A stretch of 64,000 bases of DNA from Bacillaceae bacterium IKA-2 (GTDB lineage: Bacteria > Bacillota > Bacilli > Bacillales > Anaerobacillaceae). Position numbers and translations under genes: made by a program. Positions 43,368 to 52,802 of the stretch are shown here, in pieces (position 1 is the first letter of the stretch; every line of letters begins with the position of its first letter). A model generated the notes under the pieces. It was not told the origin of the DNA, did not search any database, and worked only from the letters and a program-made list of their open reading frames with translations. The stretch lies in NCBI GenBank assembly GCA_031761875.1, contig CP134492.1:4092001-4156000 (forward strand), in the 5' to 3' direction.

Positions 43368-44111
43368 TTATTTAATTACTTCGATTTTACTGTAACAATC
43401 AATTTTGTAGTCAGCATCTTCTAGATGACTGTCGTCTTTTGCATACGTGGTAAGGCCAATAGAGGCAAGTGTTCCTGCATTTTTACCTAGTTTCATATCC
43501 CCATTTGTATCGCCAATCATCGCGGCACGCTTTAGTGAAAATCCATGGCGCTTAGCTGCTAGATAGGCCATATCAGGGTATGGCTTTCCTTTTTCTACTT
43601 GGTCATTACCGATAATAAAATCAAAATAGTGAGCAAGATTTAATGTTTCCAAGTGTTGCACAGCTTGATCGGTTTCATCAGCAGTAAGGACACCTAAAGT
43701 CATTCCGCTTTCTTTCATTTTACTTAATAAATTATTGACCCCTTCAATAGGTATAATCGTCTCCGATTCACTTTGGCGTTTATTCGCATACAGAATGCTC
43801 TGGGTTACAAGCTCTATTGCTTGGTCCCAAGGTATCCCTAGCTGATACAGCCTATAAGCAATGATGATTTTGCTATCATTTAAACTGCCTATCGCTATGG
43901 GGCTCTTTGGATCTACGTTATTTTCTGTGACACCAAGAGACTGCCAAATATCTTGTTTAAAGTTTGGGTCATTTATGGATAGTGAAGAATTTAAAAATGA
44001 GTGAATATCATTAATCCAGGTGAACCAAAGGGATTTAAAATCTACTAGAGTACCATCTTTATCAAATAAAACAGTATCAATGGGTAACAATTTACCTGCT
44101 ACACGGATCAT
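43368..44111 (-). CDS. HAD-superfamily phosphatase (phosphoglycolate-phosphatase-like)
   Basis: 247 residues. Motif I is LFDKDGTLVDF, motif II LGVLTAD, motif III near GKPYPDM and motif IV MIGDTNGDMKLGKNAG, with a helical cap (about 20-125). It hydrolyses small phosphate esters; the usual phosphonatase signature is absent. First gene of the operon with an ABC importer, so it likely removes phosphate from the imported compound. AAGGAGGG precedes the ATG. The 450-base gap upstream (44112-44566) has no gene. Confidence 0.85.
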   Translation of the reverse strand: MIRVAGKLLPIDTVLFDKDGTLVDFKSLWFTWINDIHSFLNSSLSINDPNFKQDIWQSLGVTENNVDPKSPIAIGSLNDSKIIIAYRLYQLGIPWDQAIELVTQSILYANKRQSESETIIPIEGVNNLLSKMKESGMTLGVLTADETDQAVQHLETLNLAHYFDFIIGNDQVEKGKPYPDMAYLAAKRHGFSLKRAAMIGDTNGDMKLGKNAGTLASIGLTTYAKDDSHLEDADYKIDCYSKIEVIK

Positions 44112-44566
44112 TACTTCCCTCCTTTTCTTTTTGATTTATTTAGATTGTTAAAAACGTTAAATATTTTTTTAACGACCTTTTAGTACATTGTACACAATAT
44201 ATGTCTTGATCATTTTAAGCAAATGGCAGATTAATCGCTGAGAGATACTAGTCGACTTTTAGCGACGTCTATTGCAACTTAACTCGTTATAACTCCTTAT
44301 ATAGACATAATATGCTGAAAATTTTGTCATTTGATACGATTTTGAAGAGTTTCCTGTACGACGAAAGAAAAGAAAATGCCACTATCATAGACTAGTTCTA
44401 TTGAGTTATTGATAAAGAAGATGTTGGTAATATTATTATCGGATTTACTTGTGAGGTACAAAACGTTAAAATAAACACTATTTTCAAAGAATGTTTTTTT
44501 AGAAAAGTGTAATTATCTTAAATTCGCAGCGTCGTATTAATGATTAACGTAATAGGGGGAGAGCAC

Positions 44567-44903
44567 TTGAATAATCAGGATCAAATTACATCATGGTTCA
44601 GACAATATGGGGATGACGTCCTTAACTTCTTAATCTATTACACTGGAAAAATGGATTTAGAAGCTCTTTTACAGGAAGTATTTATTAAAGCGATGAGGAA
44701 GGAAACTTCTTTTCGATATGAATATTATCCTAAAATATGGATGTTTAGTATCGCACGAAACGTTGCCATCGATGCCTCGGGAAAGAGAACGCGAGAAAAG
44801 AAAAAGGAAACAAAGCTGTTTTTAGAGCTGAACCAGGAGCATCACCCGCCTCCTGAAAAGATCTATCAACAAAGAAATTATAAGGACGTCATTATATTGC
44901 GGG
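44567..44903 (+). pseudogene. ECF-type RNA polymerase sigma factor, truncated by a 418-bp REP element
   Basis: TTG at 44567 follows GGGGGAGAG. Sigma region 2 is readable (YGDDVLNFLIYYTGKM, LLQEVFIKAMRK, KIWMFSIARNVAIDASGKR). The linker runs to YQQRNYKDVIILR, the start of region 4. There the repeat begins, and the frame reads VKKGDRHLFSPLS from repeat DNA and stops. Region 4, which reads the -35 box, is gone, so the factor is presumably dead. Confidence 0.87.
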
Positions 44904-45318
44904 TGAAAAAAGGGGACAGGCACCTTTTCTCACCCTTGTCCTAGTATTTAATAGTTTAAGCAAGCAAATTGAAGTAGGATTTGTGGTAAACCAAGTTATT
45001 CAAAGAGGTTAACGATGATTAAAAGAGGCGAAACATGAATATAGCGCTGCATAATATAACAAAGGAAAATTTTGCACAGTACGGAGAAATAATTGAGGTG
45101 AATCAATATTCATCAGAAATATTTCAAGTGATACTTCCTGAAGATAAGGTAGCTGAAGGTTGGAGAAAAGCAACACTCGGCTCTCACTAATAGGAGATCA
45201 GGCCTTCGCTTATCTCTTATCTGATTTGATTTCCTATCTTTCTTTTCTCCTCACATTAGAGGAATGTGAGATTATTTTAACAGGGACTTCTGAGAAAAGG
45301 TGCCTGTCCCCTGTTGTC
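44901..45318. mobile_element. 418-bp REP-ended element, copy 2
   Basis: Same length and ends as 36282-36699, with few differences. The left edge lies within a sigma factor gene and the right edge before CAGAGTTTC. Because the flanks are unrelated in the two copies, the shared edges define the element precisely. No target duplication could be read with confidence. Confidence 0.87.
45035..45190 (+). pseudogene. Ureidoglycolate-lyase (AllA)-like N-terminal fragment in the REP element
   Basis: 51 codons: MNIALHNITKENFAQYGEII, then EVNQYSS and PEDKVAEGWRKA. The opening matches the AllA/cupin pattern xxxENFAPYGxxI. GAGGCG precedes the ATG. The frame upstream, VFNSLSKQIEVGFVVNQVIQ then RG-stop, may be the tail of a preceding gene. 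The element therefore seems to have captured a gene junction, perhaps from an allantoin operon. Copy 1 has an early stop. Confidence 0.5.
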
Positions 45319-45419
45319 AGAGTTTCAAATTGTAATTTAATAGTTTCAGCAGGTTTATGAATACTTATTTCCGTACATACTAATGAAAATGAATTAATTA
45401 GTTAAGGGGAGTAAAGAAA

Positions 45420-45506
45420 ATGACGAAAATGAAAGCAGGTATGATTAGCGGATTAGTAGTAAGTTTATACGCTTTTATTATGTTAATTCCACTAATCATT
45501 AAGTGA
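45420..45506 (+). CDS. 28-residue single-helix membrane peptide
   Basis: AAGGGGAG then ATG: MTKMKAGMISGLVVSLYAFI followed by MLIPLIIK. Short basic N-terminus and one hydrophobic helix. The good ribosome site argues for translation. It sits between the 418-bp element and the second IS, beside the broken sigma factor, so it may be the last intact piece of that locus. Function unknown. Confidence 0.45.
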   Translation: MTKMKAGMISGLVVSLYAFIMLIPLIIK

Positions 45507-45633
45507 TTGTTTATGATACTCTAAAAGTGGCCCATTAATAGAATAATATCAATTGAAAAACGGTCCAGTACTTTAACACTAATCTCTTACTGTTATGATG
45601 GCAGTAAAGGGGTGGGATGGAGTGATTGAGATA

Positions 45634-47100
45634 ATGGACAAACATGCAATAATAAAACTAAAGCAGCAAGGTGTATCCAATAGAAAAGCTGCCAAGCTTT
45701 TAAACATCAATCGGAAAACAGTCGCAATCTATTGGAATGAGTACCAGAAGAACAATACTCTGTTGAATGCCTTAGACGTTAATAAAAAAGAAGTACAAGA
45801 AGTACAAGAAAAAATATGCGAGGCACCAAAGTATAATGCTCAAAATAGAAAGCCAAGAAAGTACACAGCAGAAATCGATACCAGATTAGACGAAATCCTA
45901 GAGAGTGAATCTGAAAAGTGTAAAGAGTTAGGTCGACATAAACAACAGCTGACTAATTTGCAAATTCACCAAATGCTAGTCAATGAAAAGTTTGATATTG
46001 GATATACAACTATTACAAATAAAATCAGAGAAAAAAGAAACAAACCTAAGGAATGCTTTATTAAACAATCATATGATTTAGGGCAAAGACTTGAATATGA
46101 TTTTGGCGAAGTGAAGTTAGAAATAAACGGGGAGATCAATACCTATCATCTAGCTGTACTATCTTCACCAGCTGCTGATTTCAGATGGGCGTATTTATAT
46201 AAGAATCAAAAGCAAGACGTCTTTATGGATTCTCATGTGCGTTTCTTCGATATGTTAGGTGGCGTTTATTCAGAGATTGTGTACGACAATATGAGAAATG
46301 TAGTATCAAAATTCATAGGTAAAACTGAAAAAGTCCTCAATGAGAATTTGCTAAAATTGTCACTCTACTACGGATTCGATATCAACGTCACTAATTGTTT
46401 CAGTGGAAACGAGAAGGGTCATGTGGAGGGCAGCGTGAAGATAATTAGGAACAAAGCATTTGCGTTAACTTATAAGTTTAAGACATTCGATGATGCACGT
46501 GAATACTTGAATACTATATTGATAGAACTCAATAAAGACAGCACTATTTCTGAAGAAATAAAACATCTTCAACCTACAAAACCAAAGCTTGATCTTGCAA
46601 CAGTTACAGTGCAAAAACCAAATAAATATAGTTTTGTACGAGTTGATAACAACCACTATTCAGTACCGGAGTATCTTGTAGGACGCTTAATAACAATCAA
46701 GAAATATTACGACACAATAGGCTTTTATTCAAACAACATACTCGTTTGTGAACACAAAAAAATAGATGGTACTAACGAGATAAGTATTAAAATTAAACAT
46801 TACTTAAACTCATTAAACAAAAAACCAGGTGCAATCAAGAACTCCCACGCTCTAAAAAGCATACCAAGGTTAAAAGCCATCTATGATACTAATTTTAGCA
46901 GAAACAAGAAAAAATTCATAGAGATCATTCAAGAAAATGATGATAAACCAATCGAAGAAATACTATTGATTCTAGAAACATACAATAAATCTCATATCGA
47001 TATTATTCCATCTATGCACATAGATAAAACTGCACTTAGCAACATCGCTACAAGGCAAGTATCTAGATATAACGAATTATGTTTCTCGGAGGTGGAATAA
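45634..47100 (+). CDS. istA: IS21-type transposase IstA (second element)
   Basis: About 488 residues from the ATG at 45634, chosen because the helix-turn-helix (IIKLKQQGVSNRKAAKLL) then begins at the usual place; the frame is open 39 bases further. DDE core: LEYDFGEVKL, IVYDNMRNV and GHVEGSVKII. C-terminal beta domain NHYSVPEYLVGRLITIKKYY. Intact and longer than the other IstA. Confidence 0.9.
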   Translation: MDKHAIIKLKQQGVSNRKAAKLLNINRKTVAIYWNEYQKNNTLLNALDVNKKEVQEVQEKICEAPKYNAQNRKPRKYTAEIDTRLDEILESESEKCKELGRHKQQLTNLQIHQMLVNEKFDIGYTTITNKIREKRNKPKECFIKQSYDLGQRLEYDFGEVKLEINGEINTYHLAVLSSPAADFRWAYLYKNQKQDVFMDSHVRFFDMLGGVYSEIVYDNMRNVVSKFIGKTEKVLNENLLKLSLYYGFDINVTNCFSGNEKGHVEGSVKIIRNKAFALTYKFKTFDDAREYLNTILIELNKDSTISEEIKHLQPTKPKLDLATVTVQKPNKYSFVRVDNNHYSVPEYLVGRLITIKKYYDTIGFYSNNILVCEHKKIDGTNEISIKIKHYLNSLNKKPGAIKNSHALKSIPRLKAIYDTNFSRNKKKFIEIIQENDDKPIEEILLILETYNKSHIDIIPSMHIDKTALSNIATRQVSRYNELCFSEVE

Positions 47101-47847
47101 ATGCAAATACAAGAAATGGCCCATATACTAAAATTACCCTATATAAAAACCAATTATCAAATGCTTCTTGATGAAGCAAACCATACAAACATGACCCACC
47201 GAGAGCTGATAAGTCGTCTACTCGAAAGAGAATTAGAACTAAGGCTTGAGAATGGTTTAAAACATAGACTCAGAAGGGCTAAATTCCCTCTTAACAAGTA
47301 CTTAGAAGACTTCGACAAGAGTAAGTACCATAAGAAATTTATACCGAAATTCGAAGAACTAGAAACGTTGCAGTTCATTGAAAATAAAGAAAATATAATC
47401 TTAATAGGATCTCCTGGCTGCGGGAAATCACATTATAGTATTGGGCTTGGTATTAAGGCGTGTTTGGAAGGCAAAAGTGTATTGTTTATCTCTGTACCTA
47501 ACTTAATAATAGAGTTAAAAGAAGCAATGAGTGAAAGCAAACTATCGCAATATAAAACCAAATTTGAAAAGTACAGTCTTGTCGTTTTAGATGAACTGGG
47601 ATACGTATCATTTGACAAAATTGGTTGTGAAATACTATTTAATTTATTATCAAATAGAAACGATAAAGGATCAATAATCATAACAACAAACTTGGCTTTT
47701 GATCGCTGGGAAGAGATTTTTAAAGACCCGATGCTTACTGGTGCAATTGTAGATAGACTTGCTCACAAATCACATATCTTAGATATTTCACGAGAAGTAA
47801 GTCACCGATTTGAAGAGACAATGTCATGGCTAAAACCAACTAAATAA
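47101..47847 (+). CDS. istB: IS21-type helper ATPase IstB (second element)
   Basis: 248 residues. Walker A GSPGCGKSHYS, Walker B LVVLDELGYVSF, sensor IITTNLAF. Starts directly after the istA stop, preceded by GGAGGTGG within istA. Completes the transposition gene pair. Confidence 0.9.
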   Translation: MQIQEMAHILKLPYIKTNYQMLLDEANHTNMTHRELISRLLERELELRLENGLKHRLRRAKFPLNKYLEDFDKSKYHKKFIPKFEELETLQFIENKENIILIGSPGCGKSHYSIGLGIKACLEGKSVLFISVPNLIIELKEAMSESKLSQYKTKFEKYSLVVLDELGYVSFDKIGCEILFNLLSNRNDKGSIIITTNLAFDRWEEIFKDPMLTGAIVDRLAHKSHILDISREVSHRFEETMSWLKPTK

Positions 47848-48183
47848 GTGGACCTTTTTTCAACTGATTCGTGGACCGCTTTTGAGTTGACAAATACAAC
47901 CATTTAAGATTACTATGTTTCTATCATTTAGTAAACGTGAATTTTTTCGATAATATTATTCTGTGAAAATTTTTAAGCCGATTAACTATTAACGAACTAC
48001 CCGAACGGGAAAGCCCATCTCCTATAGGTGTGGGAGTATCAGGACGAACAGTACTTATGAGTGTCTTCGCCGCTAAAGTCTTTTAAAACCACTTCCTCTT
48101 CTCTGTAAATTATCCTAATTCTGTAAATAGTGATAATAGAAAGAAAATATGGTATAGTTTAAATGACAATAGGAGGTTTTTTT

Positions 48184-49572
48184 GTGCACAAAAACGAATT
48201 TTTACTTTATGATAAAAAGCAACCAATTCGCTTACACGTGACTAGTATGACCGTATATGCCCAGTCTAAAATCATTGAAACTTATACTGAAAATAATGAG
48301 GTATATTACCTGTTCTTTTTCAAAGATAACTTCCTGACCGCGAGAAAGGCTACACGTCTAAAACTTAATTCACATATTGCCAATGCATTTAAAAAAGGCA
48401 TTATTTTTCATCATCCACATCCACTCATCAACACTTTATATTCTTCTTGTAGCCCACTAAAATCCCTAAGCTTTGACCAATTAATGAAAAAACTTGAAAC
48501 CCAATATACACAACAGGAAAAAGCTCTTATTTTAACATACTTTGAGTCATTTACTCCTCAAAAGGAGTTATTCAAACATATTCAAAATATTTTTTACCAA
48601 TTTCAGCGTAACGGACAATTATTCGAAGGCTATAAAATAATTCAAATTCTCTTACATTTTACTCCTGACCATAGTTGGGTAAAACCATTAGCCGGTAGTC
48701 TCGCATTTAAAAAATATGCAGATCTTTATAAAGAACTTTCTGAGGATTTGTTTAAAAAGGATTTAATTTTTGTAGAACAATCACTTTTTTTACAGAAAGA
48801 AAATCAGCAATCTTTTCAACGACTCGTGTCCATCTTATCTAATGAATCCCGGTGGTCTGATTTAATATCACTATTTATTTATAAATTTTCATTAACTCCT
48901 TCAAACGATACTTATCACAATCTTTTACAACTTCTAGGAGAACATTTACATGATGAAGAAATTACAGATATTTTAGCAGATTTATCTTTGTCAGTTCCTA
49001 ACTCCCCTGAACTGCACCTTGATTTAATAGAAAAGTTTTTTAAACTCAATAAGGTCGAAGAAGCGATTAGCTTAATTTCAGAACAGAGCCTTGATTTGAA
49101 CGCCTCTCAAGTACGAACATTAGAAGGCATTTTAGAAAATCTTAATTTAGAAGATAGTAACGTTCAGATTGAAAAAATAAACTATATTTTACTTCCTTTA
49201 TTTAAATCAGAGCCTGAAAAATTAGAAAAAATACTACGAAAATGTGTAACTCAGCTATTTAAAAACAAAGATATTAATTTTATAAAAGAATGGCTGACAC
49301 CTGTGAGGGACTCTCAACTTTCACTTCCAATTATTGAAATCATAAATAAAATGCAGATCCTTAGTGAAGATCCGAATCAACAACAGTTATTAGGCGAATT
49401 TTACTATCAATTTAATCAATTCGACAAAGCGATTGAATGCTTTAGTTGGGAGATGGAATTGCATAATAATGATCCCAAACCCGTTCAATGGCTCTCAAAG
49501 ATTTACCAAGTTATCGGTATGAAAGACGAATATAAAGCTTATCAACAGCTTTATATTGAAATGCAAAAATAG
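48184..49572 (+). CDS. TPR-like helical protein of unknown function
   Basis: GTG at 48184 is the likely start, with AGGAGG eight bases upstream; the ATG at 48163 precedes the ribosome site. 462 residues: a small beta-rich N-terminus (KNEFLLYDKKQPIRLHVTSM) followed by long alpha-helical repeats and at the end clear TPR (LGEFYYQFNQFDKAIECFSW). No signal or membrane segment. Similar large TPR proteins in Bacilli are uncharacterised. The 290 bases upstream contain no gene; a hairpin (CCCATCTCCTATAGGTGTGGG) there is noted under rejected items. Confidence 0.65.
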   Translation: MHKNEFLLYDKKQPIRLHVTSMTVYAQSKIIETYTENNEVYYLFFFKDNFLTARKATRLKLNSHIANAFKKGIIFHHPHPLINTLYSSCSPLKSLSFDQLMKKLETQYTQQEKALILTYFESFTPQKELFKHIQNIFYQFQRNGQLFEGYKIIQILLHFTPDHSWVKPLAGSLAFKKYADLYKELSEDLFKKDLIFVEQSLFLQKENQQSFQRLVSILSNESRWSDLISLFIYKFSLTPSNDTYHNLLQLLGEHLHDEEITDILADLSLSVPNSPELHLDLIEKFFKLNKVEEAISLISEQSLDLNASQVRTLEGILENLNLEDSNVQIEKINYILLPLFKSEPEKLEKILRKCVTQLFKNKDINFIKEWLTPVRDSQLSLPIIEIINKMQILSEDPNQQQLLGEFYYQFNQFDKAIECFSWEMELHNNDPKPVQWLSKIYQVIGMKDEYKAYQQLYIEMQK

Positions 49573-49683
49573 TTCTCAATAGTTGGTAAACAAATTTGTT
49601 GATACAAAAAAACAATCACGACGAAGAATCGACTCCACCTGATGTTAAAATGAAACAAGTTCAAATCAACATTTAAATAGCAT

Positions 49684-49722
49684 AAAGCCGATACTCTGAA
49701 CGATTAGAGTATCGGCTTTTTA
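49684..49722. terminator. Bidirectional terminator between convergent genes
   Basis: AAAGCCGATACTCT, eight-base loop, AGAGTATCGGCTTT, with A-rich and T-rich sides. Confidence 0.85.
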
Positions 49723-49763
49723 TATTTTTTTATCGTTTCATTTTGAGATCTTACTCCTGGCGT

Positions 49764-51404
49764 TTAAAGCGTTGACATTAAGTCAAGTCCCCATACGAGT
49801 GGTAAGTAAAAATAAACCGCCATAACGATTAAAGCAATAGAAATAATGTTCACCCAAAAACCTGACCTTGCCATATCAGTAATTTTTATATATCCGGATG
49901 CAAAGACGACCGCATTTGGTGGTGTTGCTACTGGTAGCATAAATGCACATGATGCAGATAATGTCGCTGCAAACATCAGTGCATAAGGGTGAATACCTAC
50001 CGCTGCTGCAAGTGCTGCCATAATTGGAATAATCATCGTTGCAGTAGCGGTATTTGACGTGATTTCCGTTAAAAACTTAACGAATATTGTTACTATTAAA
50101 ATAACAACAATAACACTTACCCCATCTAACACTGTCAATTGCTCTCCCATCCAAACTGCTAGACCTGAATCACGAAACCCAGCGGCAATTGCTAAACCCC
50201 CACCAAAAAGCAACAAAATACCCCAAGGTAATTGCTTCGTCGAACTCCAGTCAAGAAGGAATGATCCGCGTTTGCTAAGCGAAGGAATAAGGAATAAAGA
50301 TCCTGCAGCTACTAACGCAATCATTGTATCATTTAATCCTGGAATGAAATTTTGCCAAATTAACGAACTTGTAATCCACATAAATGCTGCAAATAAGAAT
50401 ACCCCTAACACCATCTTTTCTTCATAGGTTATTTTCCCTAATTCGCTCTTCTGCTTACTAATTAACTCTTTTCCACCTGGAAGTTCTTTCATCTTCACTG
50501 GAAAAGCAACTTTTATAAGGTACAACCATGTAGATGCCATTAGAACTATTACTATTGGAATAGCAAATACCATCCAAGCACCAAAAGAAATTTGAACACC
50601 GTAAAGTTGATTAACAACCCCAGCTAAAATCATATTTGGTGGGGTTCCGATAAGAGTACCAGCACCACCAATTGATGCAGAAAATCCAATCCCAAGCATG
50701 ATACTTTTACTGAAGTTTTCTTCATAATCAATCTTACCTATTCTTGGATCCTTTGCTTCTGAAGCTTGTTTAATAATTGCGCTACCGATTGGTACCATCA
50801 TCATTGCAGCAGCCGTATTTGAAATCCACATCGACAAAAATCCTGTCGCTACCATAAAACCTAAAATTAGTCTGTTCGTACTCGTGCCAACTAGAATAAT
50901 AATCGTTACCGCTATTCGTTTATGTAAATTCCACTTTTCCATTGCTAAGGCAATCAAAAATCCACCAAGAAATAAAAAGATGATAGAATCCCCATAGGCG
51001 GACGTTACAGTATTAGTGTCCAATGCACCTGTAAGCGGAAACAATAATATCGGCAGTAGTGATGCAACTGGGATCGGAATTGCCTCGGTAATCCACCATG
51101 TTGCAACCCACAAAGTTGTTGCTAAAACAGCTGTTCCTTCGAAAGACAATCCTACAGGTGAGAAAAATAATAGCGTTAGGACAAATAAGCTCGGTCCTAA
51201 AAGAAGCCCAATAAACTGAGTTCTTTTATATAAAGGTTCTTTATAAGGCCCTTTATCTAATGATTTTTTTGGAAATTTTATTGTTACTGACTCTTCCTTG
51301 CGAACTGTATTTTCCTTACGTAATGGCATTGAAAATGTCAGTATTTGTTTAACATTTGAATGTGATTGCCATAACTGGCCCCAAATTCCTGAAAAGTAAC
51401 TCAC
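49764..51404 (-). CDS. DASS/SLC13-family sodium:dicarboxylate symporter
   Basis: 546 residues, about twelve membrane helices after a cytoplasmic N-tail of 60. Hallmark signatures are present: WWITEAIPIPVASLLP, WISNTAAAMMMVPIG and the second half ITSNTATATMIIPIMAAL (two SNT motifs for sodium and carboxylate). It starts with GTG after AGGGGGAA. Likely imports succinate, fumarate, malate or related acids such as 4-hydroxybutyrate. Sits beside a DctB/DctS/DctR system, taking the place of DctP in B. subtilis. Confidence 0.9.
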   Translation of the reverse strand: MSYFSGIWGQLWQSHSNVKQILTFSMPLRKENTVRKEESVTIKFPKKSLDKGPYKEPLYKRTQFIGLLLGPSLFVLTLLFFSPVGLSFEGTAVLATTLWVATWWITEAIPIPVASLLPILLFPLTGALDTNTVTSAYGDSIIFLFLGGFLIALAMEKWNLHKRIAVTIIILVGTSTNRLILGFMVATGFLSMWISNTAAAMMMVPIGSAIIKQASEAKDPRIGKIDYEENFSKSIMLGIGFSASIGGAGTLIGTPPNMILAGVVNQLYGVQISFGAWMVFAIPIVIVLMASTWLYLIKVAFPVKMKELPGGKELISKQKSELGKITYEEKMVLGVFLFAAFMWITSSLIWQNFIPGLNDTMIALVAAGSLFLIPSLSKRGSFLLDWSSTKQLPWGILLLFGGGLAIAAGFRDSGLAVWMGEQLTVLDGVSVIVVILIVTIFVKFLTEITSNTATATMIIPIMAALAAAVGIHPYALMFAATLSASCAFMLPVATPPNAVVFASGYIKITDMARSGFWVNIISIALIVMAVYFYLPLVWGLDLMSTL

Positions 51405-51565
51405 ACTAATTCCCCCTGAATTTTTTATTTAATTAAACTAGCAAGTATAGCTTCGTATGTTAGAGAAAAGACGGCCCCACTGTTCTTTTCTTTGCAAAGA
51501 TTATTCTTGATAACGCTTTCAATTTTCTGTTTCTTTTATATTAACTGAAAATTCAAGGTGATTTT

Positions 51566-51602
51566 GTTTTTGGTAATAATGTTTGTTTTTGGTCGTTTTG
51601 GT
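51566..51602. promoter_or_regulatory. Direct repeats, likely DctR sites upstream of the DASS gene
   Basis: GTTTTTGGT at 51566 and 51585 (19 bases apart) and GTTTTGGT at 51595, about 160-200 bases before the transporter start. On the transcribed strand they read ACCAAAAAC and precede an AT-rich region without a good -35, as expected for an activator site. Confidence 0.45.
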
Positions 51603-51643
51603 CGTAGAAAAAAAGATGAGCAGCCCGCCCACCTTTTTCTTTC

Positions 51644-52684
51644 TTAATTTAGTTTTTCAACTAGTTCAACTAGTCCAGGATTCGCTTCCGCAATGAACAA
51701 TTGGTAAACCGGTTCTAGAGTCTCCTTCCAGATCCGCTTCTCTTCCTCTGTTAAATAATGGATTTTTATGTCAAATTCTTTTTCGATTTTAGATAGCAGT
51801 TCGTTGTTCATCCGTTTAGATTCTTGCAAAATCCATTTTGTCGTTTCGGTCATCGCTTCGGTCATTTGCATTTGGATATCAGCTGGAAGCTCATTCCAAA
51901 AATCACCATTCATCATCACCGTATATCCTAGATAGCCGTGATTACTAATTGTCATGAAACGCTGAAGCTCATACCATCGTCTCGAATAGATATTTGAAAT
52001 TGTATTTTCCTGTCCGTCAATTTCAAACGTTTCAAGCGAATTATAAACGTCATTAAACGGAATGGCAATTGGATTTGCATTTAAAATTCGAAACTGTTTT
52101 TCAATAATGCGGCTTGGCATAATTCGAAAATTTTGATTTTTAAAATCTTCTGGTAGCACTAGCGGTTTTTGAGAGCTTGTCATTTGCTTGAAGCCATTGC
52201 TCCATAAAGATAACCCTTTAACACCTTTTTTATTTAGCTTTGATAATAAATGTTCACCTATTTCCCCTGTAAACACCTCTTCGACATCTTCTAAACGTTC
52301 AAATAAAAAAGGAAGATCAAATAATTCCCATTCAGGTGCGATCTCTGTCATTTTCGAAAAACTAGGAGCAATCATCTCAATGTCATTTTGTACTAATGCC
52401 GAAAATTCATCACTATCAGAAAATAAAGCCCCATTTGGAAATACTTCTACTCTAACTCGCCCTGCAGATTTTTCATTGATTATTTCAGCAAATCTTTGTG
52501 CAGCCAACCCTTTTGGCGTGTTTTCAGCAACAACATGGCTGAAGCGAATGACAATTTGTTCGTTCAGCCCTTCCTGATCACCATCATAAAACAGCTCTTC
52601 TGTTGCAAACATATTTATCGTCAAAAAGAAGCCGATTGTCACAATCAACATTAGTAAAATTTTAATCCAAAGAAAAGATTTCAT
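51644..52684 (-). CDS. dctB: TRAP-type C4-dicarboxylate-binding protein acting as co-sensor (DctB-like)
   Basis: 346 residues, with an N-terminal helix (about 4-24) as signal or anchor, and the DctP-family body (RFSHVVAENTPKGLAAQRFAE, FPNGALF, FNDVYNSLETFEIDGQENT). No TRAP permease genes are present. In B. subtilis, an equivalent protein (DctB) binds dicarboxylates and informs the DctS kinase rather than feeding a TRAP carrier. Here too it lies back to back with dctS (118 bases between). Inference from context is good. Confidence 0.85.
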   Translation of the reverse strand: MKSFLWIKILLMLIVTIGFFLTINMFATEELFYDGDQEGLNEQIVIRFSHVVAENTPKGLAAQRFAEIINEKSAGRVRVEVFPNGALFSDSDEFSALVQNDIEMIAPSFSKMTEIAPEWELFDLPFLFERLEDVEEVFTGEIGEHLLSKLNKKGVKGLSLWSNGFKQMTSSQKPLVLPEDFKNQNFRIMPSRIIEKQFRILNANPIAIPFNDVYNSLETFEIDGQENTISNIYSRRWYELQRFMTISNHGYLGYTVMMNGDFWNELPADIQMQMTEAMTETTKWILQESKRMNNELLSKIEKEFDIKIHYLTEEEKRIWKETLEPVYQLFIAEANPGLVELVEKLN

Positions 52685-52802
52685 GTTGACCTCACGTTTC
52701 TATTAATTTTCACTATTTATTTATCGTACATGATAATATTACATTAGTAAAATCTATTTTTAATAGTACTATTATTTCAATCCATAGAGAGGAATAACAT
52801 TT

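Larger units (their letters stand above)
45514..47892 (+). mobile_element. Second IS21-type insertion sequence
   Basis: istA and istB are one base apart (TAA then ATG). The left end TGATACTCTAAAAGTGGCCC and the right end (inverted) TGTCAACTCAAAAGCGGTCC match over CTCAAAAGxGGxCC. A second inner repeat (GAAAAACGGTCCA / GAAAAAAGGTCCA) follows on each side. Unrelated in sequence to the IS at 37.5 kb. Appears intact. Confidence 0.83.

Noticed and set aside
42337-44111. Assignment of the ABC/HAD operon to ferric iron or to 2-aminoethylphosphonate
   Set aside because: No clear iron-binding tyrosine pair, and the HAD protein lacks the phosphonatase signature; left as unspecified with a phosphate-ester inference.
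48005-48060. Hairpin CCCATCTCCTATAGGTGTGGG with downstream GAGTATCAGGACG, possibly an IS200/IS605 right end
   Set aside because: It resembles the end hairpin of IS605-type elements, but no TnpA or TnpB coding scrap is visible on either side, so it cannot be supported.
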